Source of the DNA: an uncultured Prevotellaceae bacterium
GTDB taxonomy: Bacteria; Bacteroidota; Bacteroidia; Bacteroidales; Bacteroidaceae
DNA: 48,008 nucleotides
Assembly (NCBI GenBank): GCA_900319385.1
Contig: ONOG01000019.1
Span: 1-48,008, forward strand
Direction: 5' to 3'
Of this stretch, positions 1 to 7,158 are shown piece by piece; position 1 is the stretch's first letter; every line of letters starts with the position of its first letter. The position numbers and the translations under genes are program-made. The notes under the pieces are model-generated. The model made no database searches. It was not told where the DNA came from and saw only the letters and a program-made list of their open reading frames with translations.

Positions 1-97
1 AGGGACTTACTTTTGGAAAACGCAACTCACTATCGCATATAATCAGCGATTGAAAGCCACTTCTTTAACAATAAAAACTTTTACCGGACACCAATAA
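1..97 (+). CDS. possible 3' tail of a gene entering from the left edge
   Basis: One plus-strand frame is open from the window edge to a TAA at 95-97 and reads as about 31 residues with alternating hydrophobic and polar positions (for example YFWKTQLTIAYNQRL), which would suit the last strand of an outer-membrane barrel. The stretch is short and AT-rich, so the open frame may be chance. Nothing else is recognisable up to the terminator at 152. Confidence 0.2.
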   Translation, partial: GTYFWKTQLTIAYNQRLKATSLTIKTFTGHQ

Positions 98-151
98 TAA
101 TTTATCCAAATTTCTTTCAGTTAAGTGCCAATGACCTTTCAGGGATAAACA

Positions 152-183
152 AAGATGAGCAGCCGGTCGCGGCTGCTCATCTT
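152..183 (-). terminator. intrinsic terminator of the Sel1-repeat gene
   Basis: A perfect 14-bp stem (152-165 against 170-183) with a GTCG loop lies 35 bp beyond the stop of the minus-strand Sel1 gene. It is followed on that strand by a weak T-rich run. Confidence 0.75.
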
Positions 184-217
184 CGGTTTGTGGGGGTCAA
201 CTACCAAGTGTCGTAGG

Positions 218-796
218 CTATTTCTTTCCCACCATCTCGAGAATCTTCTTGGCATCGGGGTCGCCTTCGGCACTCTTCTTGCGGAGGTCGGCAAGGATTT
301 CCTTACCTTTCTTCTCGTTGCGGATGGCTTTGTTGAACCAATACTTGGCTTTGACGGGGTCGGCTGCGGTGCCCTTGCCCTTCATGTAGCATTCGCCGAG
401 GTCGAGCTGCGCCTCGCCATTGTCCTGCTTGGCAGAGAGGGTGAAGAGCTCGAAGGCGCGCTTGTTGTCCTTAGGCACACCCTTACCCTTGCGGTAGCAG
501 CGGCCGAGTTCGTACTGACCTTTGTGGTAGTCCTGGGCGGCAGACTTCTGATACCAGAGGAAGGCGGTGTGGTCGTCTTCCTCCACGCCGTAGCCTTTGG
601 CATAGCACTTGCCCAGACGATACTGAGCCTTCTTGTGGCCTTTCTCGGCGGCAGCACGTAGTTTGGGAACGGCTTCGTTGTATTTCTTTTGGTCGTAGAG
701 AGCCTTTCCTTGTTCGTAAAGGCGATCTGCGCTCTGTGCCGTGGCACTGAGTGCGAGCAGCAGGAAGCTGCAAAGGAGAATGATTGTCTGTTTCAT
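218..796 (-). CDS. exported Sel1-like repeat protein
   Basis: The 192-residue product starts with a signal peptide (about residues 1-20, ending ALSATAQ). Three or four Sel1/TPR-like helical repeats follow. Their hallmark pieces are visible: AAEKGHKKAQYRLGKCYAKG, SAAQDYHKGQYELGRCYRKG and SAKQDNGEAQLDLGECYMKG, each about 36 residues apart. Sel1 repeats are protein-protein interaction solenoids, so a periplasmic scaffold or adaptor role is inferred; no partner can be named. The tail is basic. The gene lies 43 bp behind the esterase stop in the same direction and is probably the last gene of that transcript, closed by the hairpin at 152-183. No promoter of its own was seen. Confidence 0.85.
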   Translation of the reverse strand: MKQTIILLCSFLLLALSATAQSADRLYEQGKALYDQKKYNEAVPKLRAAAEKGHKKAQYRLGKCYAKGYGVEEDDHTAFLWYQKSAAQDYHKGQYELGRCYRKGKGVPKDNKRAFELFTLSAKQDNGEAQLDLGECYMKGKGTAADPVKAKYWFNKAIRNEKKGKEILADLRKKSAEGDPDAKKILEMVGKK

Positions 797-830
797 TGAA
801 TGTTGAGAGTTTAGTGTGATAATGTTTTGG

Positions 831-860
831 GTTTAGGGTTTAGAGTTTAGAGTTTAGAGT
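831..860. repeat. heptamer tandem repeat over the esterase stop codon
   Basis: Four 7-nt units of TTTAGAG or TTTAGGG run from 832 to 859. The TAA of the minus-strand esterase (840-842) lies inside them, so the last esterase codons are repeat-derived. Confidence 0.8.
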
Positions 861-1646
861 TGAAAGCCATGCAGCAAGTTCATCGAGCATCTGCTGGTGG
901 TAGGTGAAATTGGTGCGGAATCCGAAGCCGTGGCCTCCGGTGGGCCAGAGGTGGAGGGCTGCGGGGATGCCTGCCTGACAAAGAGCGCTGTAGTAGGCGA
1001 CGGCGTTGGGCAGGGGTGGTACGGCTCGGTCGTCGCTGGCAGCCAGGAGGATGGCAGGTGGTGTCTGCCCTGCCCGAACCTGAAGTTGGTTGCTGAAGGC
1101 TGTGACGAGTGCCTGATCGTCGCGCTGCGTGCCCAGCAGGTTCTGTGCGGAACCTTCGTGTGTGCCTTCTCGGGCCATGGTGACGACGGGATAGAAGAGG
1201 ATCTGAAAGTCGGGACGGGCGTCGTCAGCAACATGGGTAGCAACGGTCGTGGCGAGGTGACCGCCTGCCGAACTGCCCATGATGCCTATCTGATGGGGAT
1301 TGATACCATATTCTGAAGCATGGCTGCGCAGATGGAGCATGGCATTGGTGGCGTCGGCGTAGGGGATGCTGCGATCGCCGTGGGGCATACGGTAGGTGAG
1401 TACGAAGCAAGCAATGCCCCGTGCGTTGAACCACGGTGCCCAGTCGTAGCCCTCGTGCTGCATGGCCAGGTGGGCATAGCCGCCGCCAGGGAGCACGAGC
1501 ACGACCCGTCCGTCGGGCTCGGCAGGGATGAAACCTTCCATGTGGGCACTGCCGTCGGGGGTGAGATCGACTTTCACTTGCCGTTGTGCTGCGGCACTTG
1601 CGGCGATGAGCGAGAGAAGTAGCATGAGGAAAAGTTGTCGCATCAT
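840..1646 (-). CDS. exported alpha/beta-hydrolase (acetyl-esterase-like)
   Basis: The 268-residue protein has a signal peptide (1-20, ending ASAAAQ) and an alpha/beta-hydrolase fold. Visible elements are the oxyanion-type motif PGGGY (about 53-57), the nucleophile elbow GSSAG with Ser126, a candidate acid Asp205 or Asp206 in ASDDRAVPP, and the catalytic His239 in GGHGF. This matches secreted esterases and lipases of the acetyl-xylan-esterase or BD-FAE kind, which remove acyl groups from glycans or small esters. The substrate cannot be told from sequence. Its ATG overlaps the stop of the histidine kinase (ATGA), so it is translationally coupled to the two-component system, an unusual pairing. 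Its C-terminus runs into a heptamer repeat that provides the stop codon. Confidence 0.87.
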   Translation of the reverse strand: MMRQLFLMLLLSLIAASAAAQRQVKVDLTPDGSAHMEGFIPAEPDGRVVLVLPGGGYAHLAMQHEGYDWAPWFNARGIACFVLTYRMPHGDRSIPYADATNAMLHLRSHASEYGINPHQIGIMGSSAGGHLATTVATHVADDARPDFQILFYPVVTMAREGTHEGSAQNLLGTQRDDQALVTAFSNQLQVRAGQTPPAILLAASDDRAVPPLPNAVAYYSALCQAGIPAALHLWPTGGHGFGFRTNFTYHQQMLDELAAWLSTLNSKL

Positions 1647-2563
1647 TTGTGTAGAGTAAAGATAAACTTGAGGCCGTGAGGCTGATTCTGTTCGGCATGG
1701 ATTTCGCCTCCGTGCAGCTGGACGGCATTCTTGACGATAGACAGTCCCAGTCCTGTGCCGCCCAACTTACGGCTGCGTCCCTTGTCGAGTCGGTAGAAGC
1801 GTTCGAAGAGTCGTGAAAGATGCTCGAGCGGTACGCCGACCCCGTTGTCGCTGAAGGTGAACTGCCAGTAGCGCATGTGCTGTTCGGCCGCCAGTTCCAT
1901 CGTGGCACCTCGTCCGGCATACTTGATGGCGTTATCGACAAGATTGCGGAAAATGCTATAGACGAGCGTGGCGTTGCCGTGGATAATAACCTCGTTCGGC
2001 AGGCAGTTGCGCAGCGTCATCTGGTGCTGTGCTACGCTGAGCTGGGTTTCGAGGACGATGTCGGAGAAGATTCGGGCGACGTCGATTCGCTCCTTATTGA
2101 TCAAATCGGGAGCGAAGTCCATGCGGTTGAGGGTCGAGATGTCCTGCAACAGGTGGGTGAGACGTTCGGCCTGGGTGTGGGTACGTTCGATAAACTGTCG
2201 CTCGGTCTGCGAGTCGATATTGGGGTTTTCGAGCAGTGTCTCCGTATAGCCGAGGATACTGGCAACGGGGGTCTTGAGTTCGTGAGCGATGTTCTGGGTG
2301 AGTTGCCGGCGCAGGATGTTTTCCTTCTGAGCCTGTTCACGGCTGATGCGCTCGTCCATGCGGTGGGCATAGCGCAGAAGGATGAGGGCAAGAATGAAAA
2401 GAACGACCAGTCCGACACCCAGCATGTGCCAGTCCCACGTGTCGGACAACGGTGCCCAGACGCGTCGGTCGAAGTCGTTGAAGATAATGAAGAAGCCGCC
2501 GTAGAAGATAAAGATGGTCAGCACGGTGATGAACATCTTGCGGCCTTCGGTCAGTTTTTTCAT
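1643..2563 (-). CDS. membrane sensor histidine kinase, PhoR-like
   Basis: The 306-residue kinase has two membrane segments (about 10-28 and 46-64) separated by only about 18 residues, so it has almost no periplasmic sensor domain. The HisKA H-box HELKTP gives phospho-acceptor His94. The HATPase_c domain shows the N-box (FRNLVDN, 205-211), G1 DNGVG (239-243) and G2 GTGLGLS (269-275). It pairs with the response regulator 127 bp upstream. The next upstream gene is a Na+/phosphate cotransporter, so a PhoR-like phosphate role is likely but inferred. The short extracytoplasmic loop suggests sensing through the membrane or a partner protein. The downstream esterase overlaps it by 4 bp. Confidence 0.92.
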   Translation of the reverse strand: MKKLTEGRKMFITVLTIFIFYGGFFIIFNDFDRRVWAPLSDTWDWHMLGVGLVVLFILALILLRYAHRMDERISREQAQKENILRRQLTQNIAHELKTPVASILGYTETLLENPNIDSQTERQFIERTHTQAERLTHLLQDISTLNRMDFAPDLINKERIDVARIFSDIVLETQLSVAQHQMTLRNCLPNEVIIHGNATLVYSIFRNLVDNAIKYAGRGATMELAAEQHMRYWQFTFSDNGVGVPLEHLSRLFERFYRLDKGRSRKLGGTGLGLSIVKNAVQLHGGEIHAEQNQPHGLKFIFTLHK

Positions 2564-2633
2564 TCTTAAAGAGGGAGAGGACTAATGTACGAAGAACGAA
2601 GAACCACGGAGGGAGATGTACTGCAGCAGCGAT

Positions 2634-2690
2634 ACTTTGTACCTTACTTTGTACTTAGTAAATTGTACTTTGTACAGTATTTTATTGTGC
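2634..2690. repeat. ACTTTGTAC direct repeats between regulator and kinase
   Basis: Several copies of ACTTTGTAC or TTTGTACCTT occur in the 127-bp gap between the kinase start and the regulator stop. GTACTTTGTAC is itself near-palindromic. No function is assigned. Confidence 0.5.
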
Positions 2691-3392
2691 TTATCGCTGG
2701 TCGCTCTCGGTGGCGAAGTAGTAGCCGTAGCCGATGCGTGTGCAGATGCACTGGGCATAGCGGCCAATCTTCTTGCGCATACGGGTGATGTTGACATCGA
2801 CGGTGCGTCCGGTAACGACGACGTCGCGCGGCCAGATGGCTTCGATGAGCTGCTGACGCGAGAACACTTCACCCTTGCGGCTGAGCAGGAGGGTAAGGAG
2901 TTCGAACTCGGTACGCGTGAACTGCACCTCTTCGCCGTCGATGGTGACCGACTTGCACTGTGGGTCGAGCACAAGGCCCTCGTGGGTGAGCAGATTGGCA
3001 GTGGGGTCGTCGTGGCGCGAAGTGCGATTGAGCACAGCCTTCACACGTGCAAGGACCTCGCGCACGGAGAAAGGCTTGGCGATGTAGTCGTCGGCTCCGA
3101 TACTGAATCCGCGGAGGGTGTCGCGCTCGGTGTCTTTGGCCGTGAGGAAGATGATAGGGACTTCGGCAGTCTGTCGGTCAGCCTTCAGCTGCTTGGCAAA
3201 CTCAAAGCCCGACATGCCGCCCATCATGACGTCGAGCAGCAGTAGGTCGCACTTGGCAATGTCCATCGTCAGAGCTTCTTCGGCCGAATAGGCAACGCTG
3301 GCGTCGTAGCCGACCGACTGCAGATTGAATTGGAGGATTTCACACAAGTCTGGCTCGTCGTCGACGATGAGGATGTGCTTTCTCTTTTCCAT
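2691..3392 (-). CDS. OmpR/PhoB-family response regulator
   Basis: The 233-residue protein has an N-terminal receiver domain (1-120) with the acidic pair Asp11/Asp12, phospho-acceptor Asp54 (LLLDVMM), Thr84 and Lys106 (IAKPF). A C-terminal winged helix (about 135-228) follows, with typical PhoB/OmpR pieces (TRTEFELLTLL, GRTVDVNITRMRKKIG, TRIGYGYYF). It is phosphorylated by the kinase encoded just downstream. Its position after a Na+/Pi cotransporter with a PhoU-like tail suggests it is the PhoB-type regulator of phosphate genes; this is inferred from context. A Bacteroidetes -7 element (TACCTTTGC on the minus strand) lies 24-32 bp before its ATG. Confidence 0.93.
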   Translation of the reverse strand: MEKRKHILIVDDEPDLCEILQFNLQSVGYDASVAYSAEEALTMDIAKCDLLLLDVMMGGMSGFEFAKQLKADRQTAEVPIIFLTAKDTERDTLRGFSIGADDYIAKPFSVREVLARVKAVLNRTSRHDDPTANLLTHEGLVLDPQCKSVTIDGEEVQFTRTEFELLTLLLSRKGEVFSRQQLIEAIWPRDVVVTGRTVDVNITRMRKKIGRYAQCICTRIGYGYYFATESDQR

Positions 3393-3415
3393 GGCGAATA
3401 GGGATTATGATTGCT

Positions 3416-3424
3416 GCAAAGGTA
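3416..3424 (-). promoter_or_regulatory. Bacteroidetes -7 promoter element of the response regulator
   Basis: TACCTTTGC on the minus strand matches the TAnnTTTGC consensus and lies 24 bp before the regulator ATG. No good -33 TTTG was found. Confidence 0.6.
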
Positions 3425-3463
3425 AAGAATTATCTCGAAAAAACGAAAAAAACGAGGTGCAAA

Positions 3464-5185
3464 TCACGACAGGCGTGCCTGTACGACGTTGACGACATAG
3501 TCGCCGAGCTTCTCGCATTCGCTCACCATGTCGGTGTACATCGTGCCGACGGCGTAGTCGTAGCGATGCTCGTTGATGGCCTGGATGTTCTCCTGCTTGA
3601 GTCGGTCGCGCAGGGCATTGATGTCGTTTTCGATGCGATAGGTCTCGTTCAGGCTGAAGTCCTCGCGGCGTCCTTCCATCACTCGGTTCATCTGCGTCAG
3701 ACTCTCGTCGGTGAGTTTCAGCATCTGTCCGAGGTTGTACTCGAGCTCGTCGGTGAAGGATTTTCCGCTCAGCTTCTTACGGTTGAGCGTACGTGCAAGG
3801 TTGTAGCAGGCGTCGCCGATGCTCTCGATTTCGCTGATTTCGCGCATCATCTGACGAATCTTTCCCTTCGACTCGTCGGAGAGGTGGGCATCGCTCACCT
3901 GCTCCAGGTACTGGGCAATCTCGATCTCCATGTTGTCGCTGATGCCTTCATACTTCTCGATGCGCGTATAGAGCTTGTTGAATTCCTTGTCGTCGCTGCC
4001 TTCGCGTGCCATATTGTGAAGAGTCATCACCATGCCGAACATGCGCTGGATGCGTTGTCCGAAGAGCACAATCTCACGCTGCGCCATGAAGACGGACAGT
4101 TCCGGAGTCTTCATCAGGCCGCCGGAGATGTAGCGCAGGCGGGTGTCCTCGTCGTCGGCATCGGGCTTCTGCTTGATGACAGCGCAGACGAGTTTCTCAA
4201 TCTGGGGAATGAACCAAATGAGGATGGTGGTGTTGATGAGGTTGAAGCACGTGTGGAAGGCTGCCAGCACGAAGCTGAGCTTCGCTGCATTCGCCGCAAA
4301 AGCCTCAGCACCCACGACCTCTTTCTGCATTTCGAAGTCGTAGCCCACGAGCGAGCAGACCATGTTGACAAAGGGCTTGAACACCATCAGAATCCAGATA
4401 ACGCCGAAGACGTTGAAGAACATGTGGGCAAAGGCGGCGCGACGTGCCTGTGTACCGGCCGACAGGGCGACGATGTTCGACGTGACCGTCGTACCGATGT
4501 TCTCACCCATCACCAGTGCGATGCCTTGGTAGATGGGCAACACGCCGCTCGAGCACAGAATCATCGTGATGGCCATCACGGCAGCCGACGACTGGACACA
4601 CATCGTGAGCACACCGCCGATGAGCAGGAAGAGCAGGGTCGTTCCAAAGCTTTCGGGGTCGAAGCTTGAGAAGAAGTTCAGTACAGCAGGATTCTCGCCA
4701 AGGTTCATCTCGGTTCCCGCCTGACGCAACGTGCCCAGTCCGAGGAACATGAAGGCAACACCGAAGAGGAAGTCGCCCAGCACGCGGCGTTTCTTGCTAT
4801 AGATAAGCACGATGGCAATCAAGAAGGCAGGATAGACCATCGACGTGATATTGAAGGTGAAACCTGCCGACATAATCCATGCGGTGAGCGTCGTGCCGAT
4901 GTTGGCACCCATAATCACACTTATGGCTTGCCCAAGCGTGAGCAAGCCAGCACTTACAAACGACACAGTCATCACCGTCGTAGCCGTCGAGCTTTGCACT
5001 GCAGCCGTCACGCCGACGCCTGTCAGCATGCCGGTGAACCGATTCGTAGTCATGGCCCCTAAAACATGACGAAGTTGCGGACCGGCCATTTTCTGCAGTG
5101 CATCACTCATCGTCTTCATTCCATACATCAGCAGGGCCAACGAGCCCAGCAGCTGGAATGCAATCAACCAATAGTTTTGTTCCAT
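3464..5185 (-). CDS. Na+/phosphate cotransporter with PhoU-like C-terminus
   Basis: This NptA/PNaS-type carrier has two inverted membrane repeats. The signature QSSTATT (first repeat, in GVGVTAAVQSSTATT) and its partner QSSAAVMA are both present, with about eight to ten membrane helices in the first 350 residues. The last 220 residues are helical and PhoU-like (DNMEIEIAQYLEQVSD and ESIGDACYNLARTL resemble PhoU repeats). It imports phosphate with sodium. The start was placed at the ATG of MEQNYWLIAF (573 residues) because it gives the usual N-terminus. An ATG seven codons upstream at 5206 is possible. A minus-strand promoter lies at 5270-5278. The PhoBR-like pair follows in the same direction, so co-regulation by phosphate is likely. 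Confidence 0.93.
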   Translation of the reverse strand: MEQNYWLIAFQLLGSLALLMYGMKTMSDALQKMAGPQLRHVLGAMTTNRFTGMLTGVGVTAAVQSSTATTVMTVSFVSAGLLTLGQAISVIMGANIGTTLTAWIMSAGFTFNITSMVYPAFLIAIVLIYSKKRRVLGDFLFGVAFMFLGLGTLRQAGTEMNLGENPAVLNFFSSFDPESFGTTLLFLLIGGVLTMCVQSSAAVMAITMILCSSGVLPIYQGIALVMGENIGTTVTSNIVALSAGTQARRAAFAHMFFNVFGVIWILMVFKPFVNMVCSLVGYDFEMQKEVVGAEAFAANAAKLSFVLAAFHTCFNLINTTILIWFIPQIEKLVCAVIKQKPDADDEDTRLRYISGGLMKTPELSVFMAQREIVLFGQRIQRMFGMVMTLHNMAREGSDDKEFNKLYTRIEKYEGISDNMEIEIAQYLEQVSDAHLSDESKGKIRQMMREISEIESIGDACYNLARTLNRKKLSGKSFTDELEYNLGQMLKLTDESLTQMNRVMEGRREDFSLNETYRIENDINALRDRLKQENIQAINEHRYDYAVGTMYTDMVSECEKLGDYVVNVVQARLS

Positions 5186-5269
5186 TGTATGTAGGTATCG
5201 ACACATACGGCAAGTCGATTCTGCACCATGCAGAGTTACGCCGTTTTCCGTCTTGTCCCGATTTCAGTT

Positions 5270-5278
5270 GCAAAGTTA
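5270..5278 (-). promoter_or_regulatory. promoter -7 element of the Na+/Pi cotransporter
   Basis: TAACTTTGC on the minus strand fits TAnnTTTGC and lies 85 bp before the chosen ATG. A TTG is found about 16 bp further upstream. Confidence 0.6.
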
Positions 5279-5385
5279 CGTCAACGCTACCGCCCAACGA
5301 AACAAAGCACGTTAAGTTTCTGTTACAATACGATTACAAAGCCAAAAAGTACATTCGCCGCTTCGCTTTACTTAAAATAAAGGCG

Positions 5386-5394
5386 TACCTTTGC
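5386..5394 (+). promoter_or_regulatory. promoter -7 element upstream of the symporter
   Basis: TACCTTTGC fits the Bacteroidetes consensus. It lies 215 bp before the symporter start, with a duplicated repeat in the leader. No clear -33 box is seen. Confidence 0.5.
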
Positions 5395-5460
5395 ACAGTC
5401 GTTGATCCAACGACCTTTCCTGCCCCTCCAAAGGACAGAGGGGGTCTTTCATTTTTAATC

Positions 5461-5605
5461 ATTGACCACCCCCTCCTAAGGAGGGGAGTCCGGACCGGCA
5501 GGCTTTAATTTTTAATTTTTAATTATTAATCATTGACCACCCCCTCCTGAGGAGGGGAGTCCGGACCGGCAGGCTTTAATTTTTAATTTTTAATTTTTAA
5601 TTTTC
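5461..5605. repeat. 71-bp tandem duplication in the symporter leader
   Basis: Two near-identical copies start at 5461 and 5532. Each holds a GC-rich hairpin (ACCCCCTCC-TAA/TGA-GGAGGGGAG), then GTCCGGACCGGCAGGC, then runs of TTTTTAA. The only clear difference is TAA versus TGA in the loop. The AT-rich end abuts the TTG start at 5609. A similar hairpin precedes it (about 5412-5446). Confidence 0.85.
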
Positions 5606-5608
5606 CTT

Positions 5609-7045
5609 TTGCTACTCCTCACCATTTTTCTCTACTTTGCCCTGCTCTACGGCATCAGCCTTCTGACGGCAGGAAAGAGCAACGACGACTTCTTCCGTGC
5701 GGGGCGTCGATCGCCGTGGCCCCTTGTGGCCTTCGGCATGGTGGGGGCCAGCATCTCGGGCGTCACCTTCGTCAGTGTGCCGGGCATGGTGATGCAGAGC
5801 GACATGACCTACTTGCAGATGTGCATGGGTTTCATCGTCGGCTATGCGGTCGTCGCATTCGTCCTCCTACCTTTATATTATAGGTACAACCTGACGAGCA
5901 TCTATACCTACTTGGGTCAACGATTCGGCAACGTCAGCCGTCGCACCGGCGCGTGGATTTTCATGGTTTCGAAGATGACGGGCGCTGCTGCGAAGATGTA
6001 CTTGGCATGCCTGGTGCTCGAACAGTTTCTGCACATTCCCTACATCGTCATCAGTCTCGGCGCACTGCTGCTCATCTGGCTCTACACACGGCGCGGAGGC
6101 ATACGCACCCTGGTATGGACCGACGCCGTGCAGACGCTCTTTCTGCTGGTGGCAGCAGCCCTCATCTTGGTACAAGTGTCGAGCCAGCTCGACCTTTCGC
6201 CGAGCGAGGCATGGACAGCTGTGTGGGCCGACCCCCACGCCCGCATCTTTGAGTTCAGCGACTGGACGAGCCGTCAGCACTTCTGGAAACAGTTCCTCAG
6301 CGGCGTGTTTGTCGTCATCGTCATGACCGGACTCGACCAGGACATGATGCAGAAAAACCTCACCTGCAAAAGCCTGCGCGACGGACAGAAGGACCTCTGC
6401 AGCTACGGTCTGCTGTTCTTGCCTGTCAACTTCCTTTTCCTCGCCCTCGGCATCTTGCTACTCATGTTCTACGCCGCGCACCCCGAACTCGCCTTGCCCC
6501 AGCGGGGCGACGACCTGCTGCCCACGGCGGTCGGCAGCGGTATGCTCGGACAGACAGCCCTCGTCCTCTTCGCTCTCGGCATCGTCGCATCCGCCTTTTC
6601 CAGTGCCGACTCCGCACTCACCGCCATGACCACGAGCTGGTGCATCGACCTGGCACCCTCTGCCACCGAAAGCCCTGCCCTGCCCAACGCCGACGCCAAG
6701 CACCGCAAGCGGATTCACCTCGCCATGGCGGCAGCCTTCCTGCTCTGCCTCATCGCCATCCGTGCGGCGGGCAGCAGCAGTGTGCTCGACCTCATCTACA
6801 TGCTCGTCGGCTACACCTACGGACCCCTGCTCGGGCTCTTTGCTTTCGGCATGACGACCCGCCGCAGCATCCACGACCGCCTCGTGCCCTACATCGCCGT
6901 GGCCTCTCCCCTGCTCTGCTTCGTCATCGACGTCACAGCCGGACAGCTGTGGAACTATCGTTTTGGCTACGAACTGCTCCTGCTCAACGGGCTGCTCACC
7001 TTCGTCGGCCTACTATTCATTCAAAAAAAACGCGCAACTTATTAA
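5609..7045 (+). CDS. sodium:solute symporter (SSS family)
   Basis: The 478-residue protein has about 12-13 membrane helices. It shows SSS-family features: GKSNDDFFRAGRRSPWP near the N-terminus, GMVGASISGVTFVSVPG (TM1 region), and ALGIVASAFSSADSALTA with the paired serines typical of the sodium site. Substrate is unknown; the family carries sugars, amino acids, sialic acid and others. No ATG occurs before residue 44, and the only plausible start is TTG at 5609, directly after the AT-rich end of a tandem repeat. This suggests that the repeat has reshaped the leader. The gene stands alone on the plus strand, with a promoter-like element at 5386. Confidence 0.9.
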   Translation: MLLLTIFLYFALLYGISLLTAGKSNDDFFRAGRRSPWPLVAFGMVGASISGVTFVSVPGMVMQSDMTYLQMCMGFIVGYAVVAFVLLPLYYRYNLTSIYTYLGQRFGNVSRRTGAWIFMVSKMTGAAAKMYLACLVLEQFLHIPYIVISLGALLLIWLYTRRGGIRTLVWTDAVQTLFLLVAAALILVQVSSQLDLSPSEAWTAVWADPHARIFEFSDWTSRQHFWKQFLSGVFVVIVMTGLDQDMMQKNLTCKSLRDGQKDLCSYGLLFLPVNFLFLALGILLLMFYAAHPELALPQRGDDLLPTAVGSGMLGQTALVLFALGIVASAFSSADSALTAMTTSWCIDLAPSATESPALPNADAKHRKRIHLAMAAAFLLCLIAIRAAGSSSVLDLIYMLVGYTYGPLLGLFAFGMTTRRSIHDRLVPYIAVASPLLCFVIDVTAGQLWNYRFGYELLLLNGLLTFVGLLFIQKKRATY

Positions 7046-7059
7046 AATTTAATGTCACA

Positions 7060-7092
7060 TTTGGCGGTTTTCTGTCAAATTCGTACCTTTGC
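7060..7092 (+). promoter_or_regulatory. promoter of the large secreted protein
   Basis: TTTG at 7060-7063, a 20-bp spacer and TACCTTTGC at 7084-7092 form a textbook Bacteroidetes promoter 67 bp before the ATG at 7159. Confidence 0.8.
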
Positions 7093-7158
7093 GGCGGTGT
7101 ATGCACATTGCAGCGACGCCGAAATTCATCTATCATTCACTTCTAACCAACTCACTGT

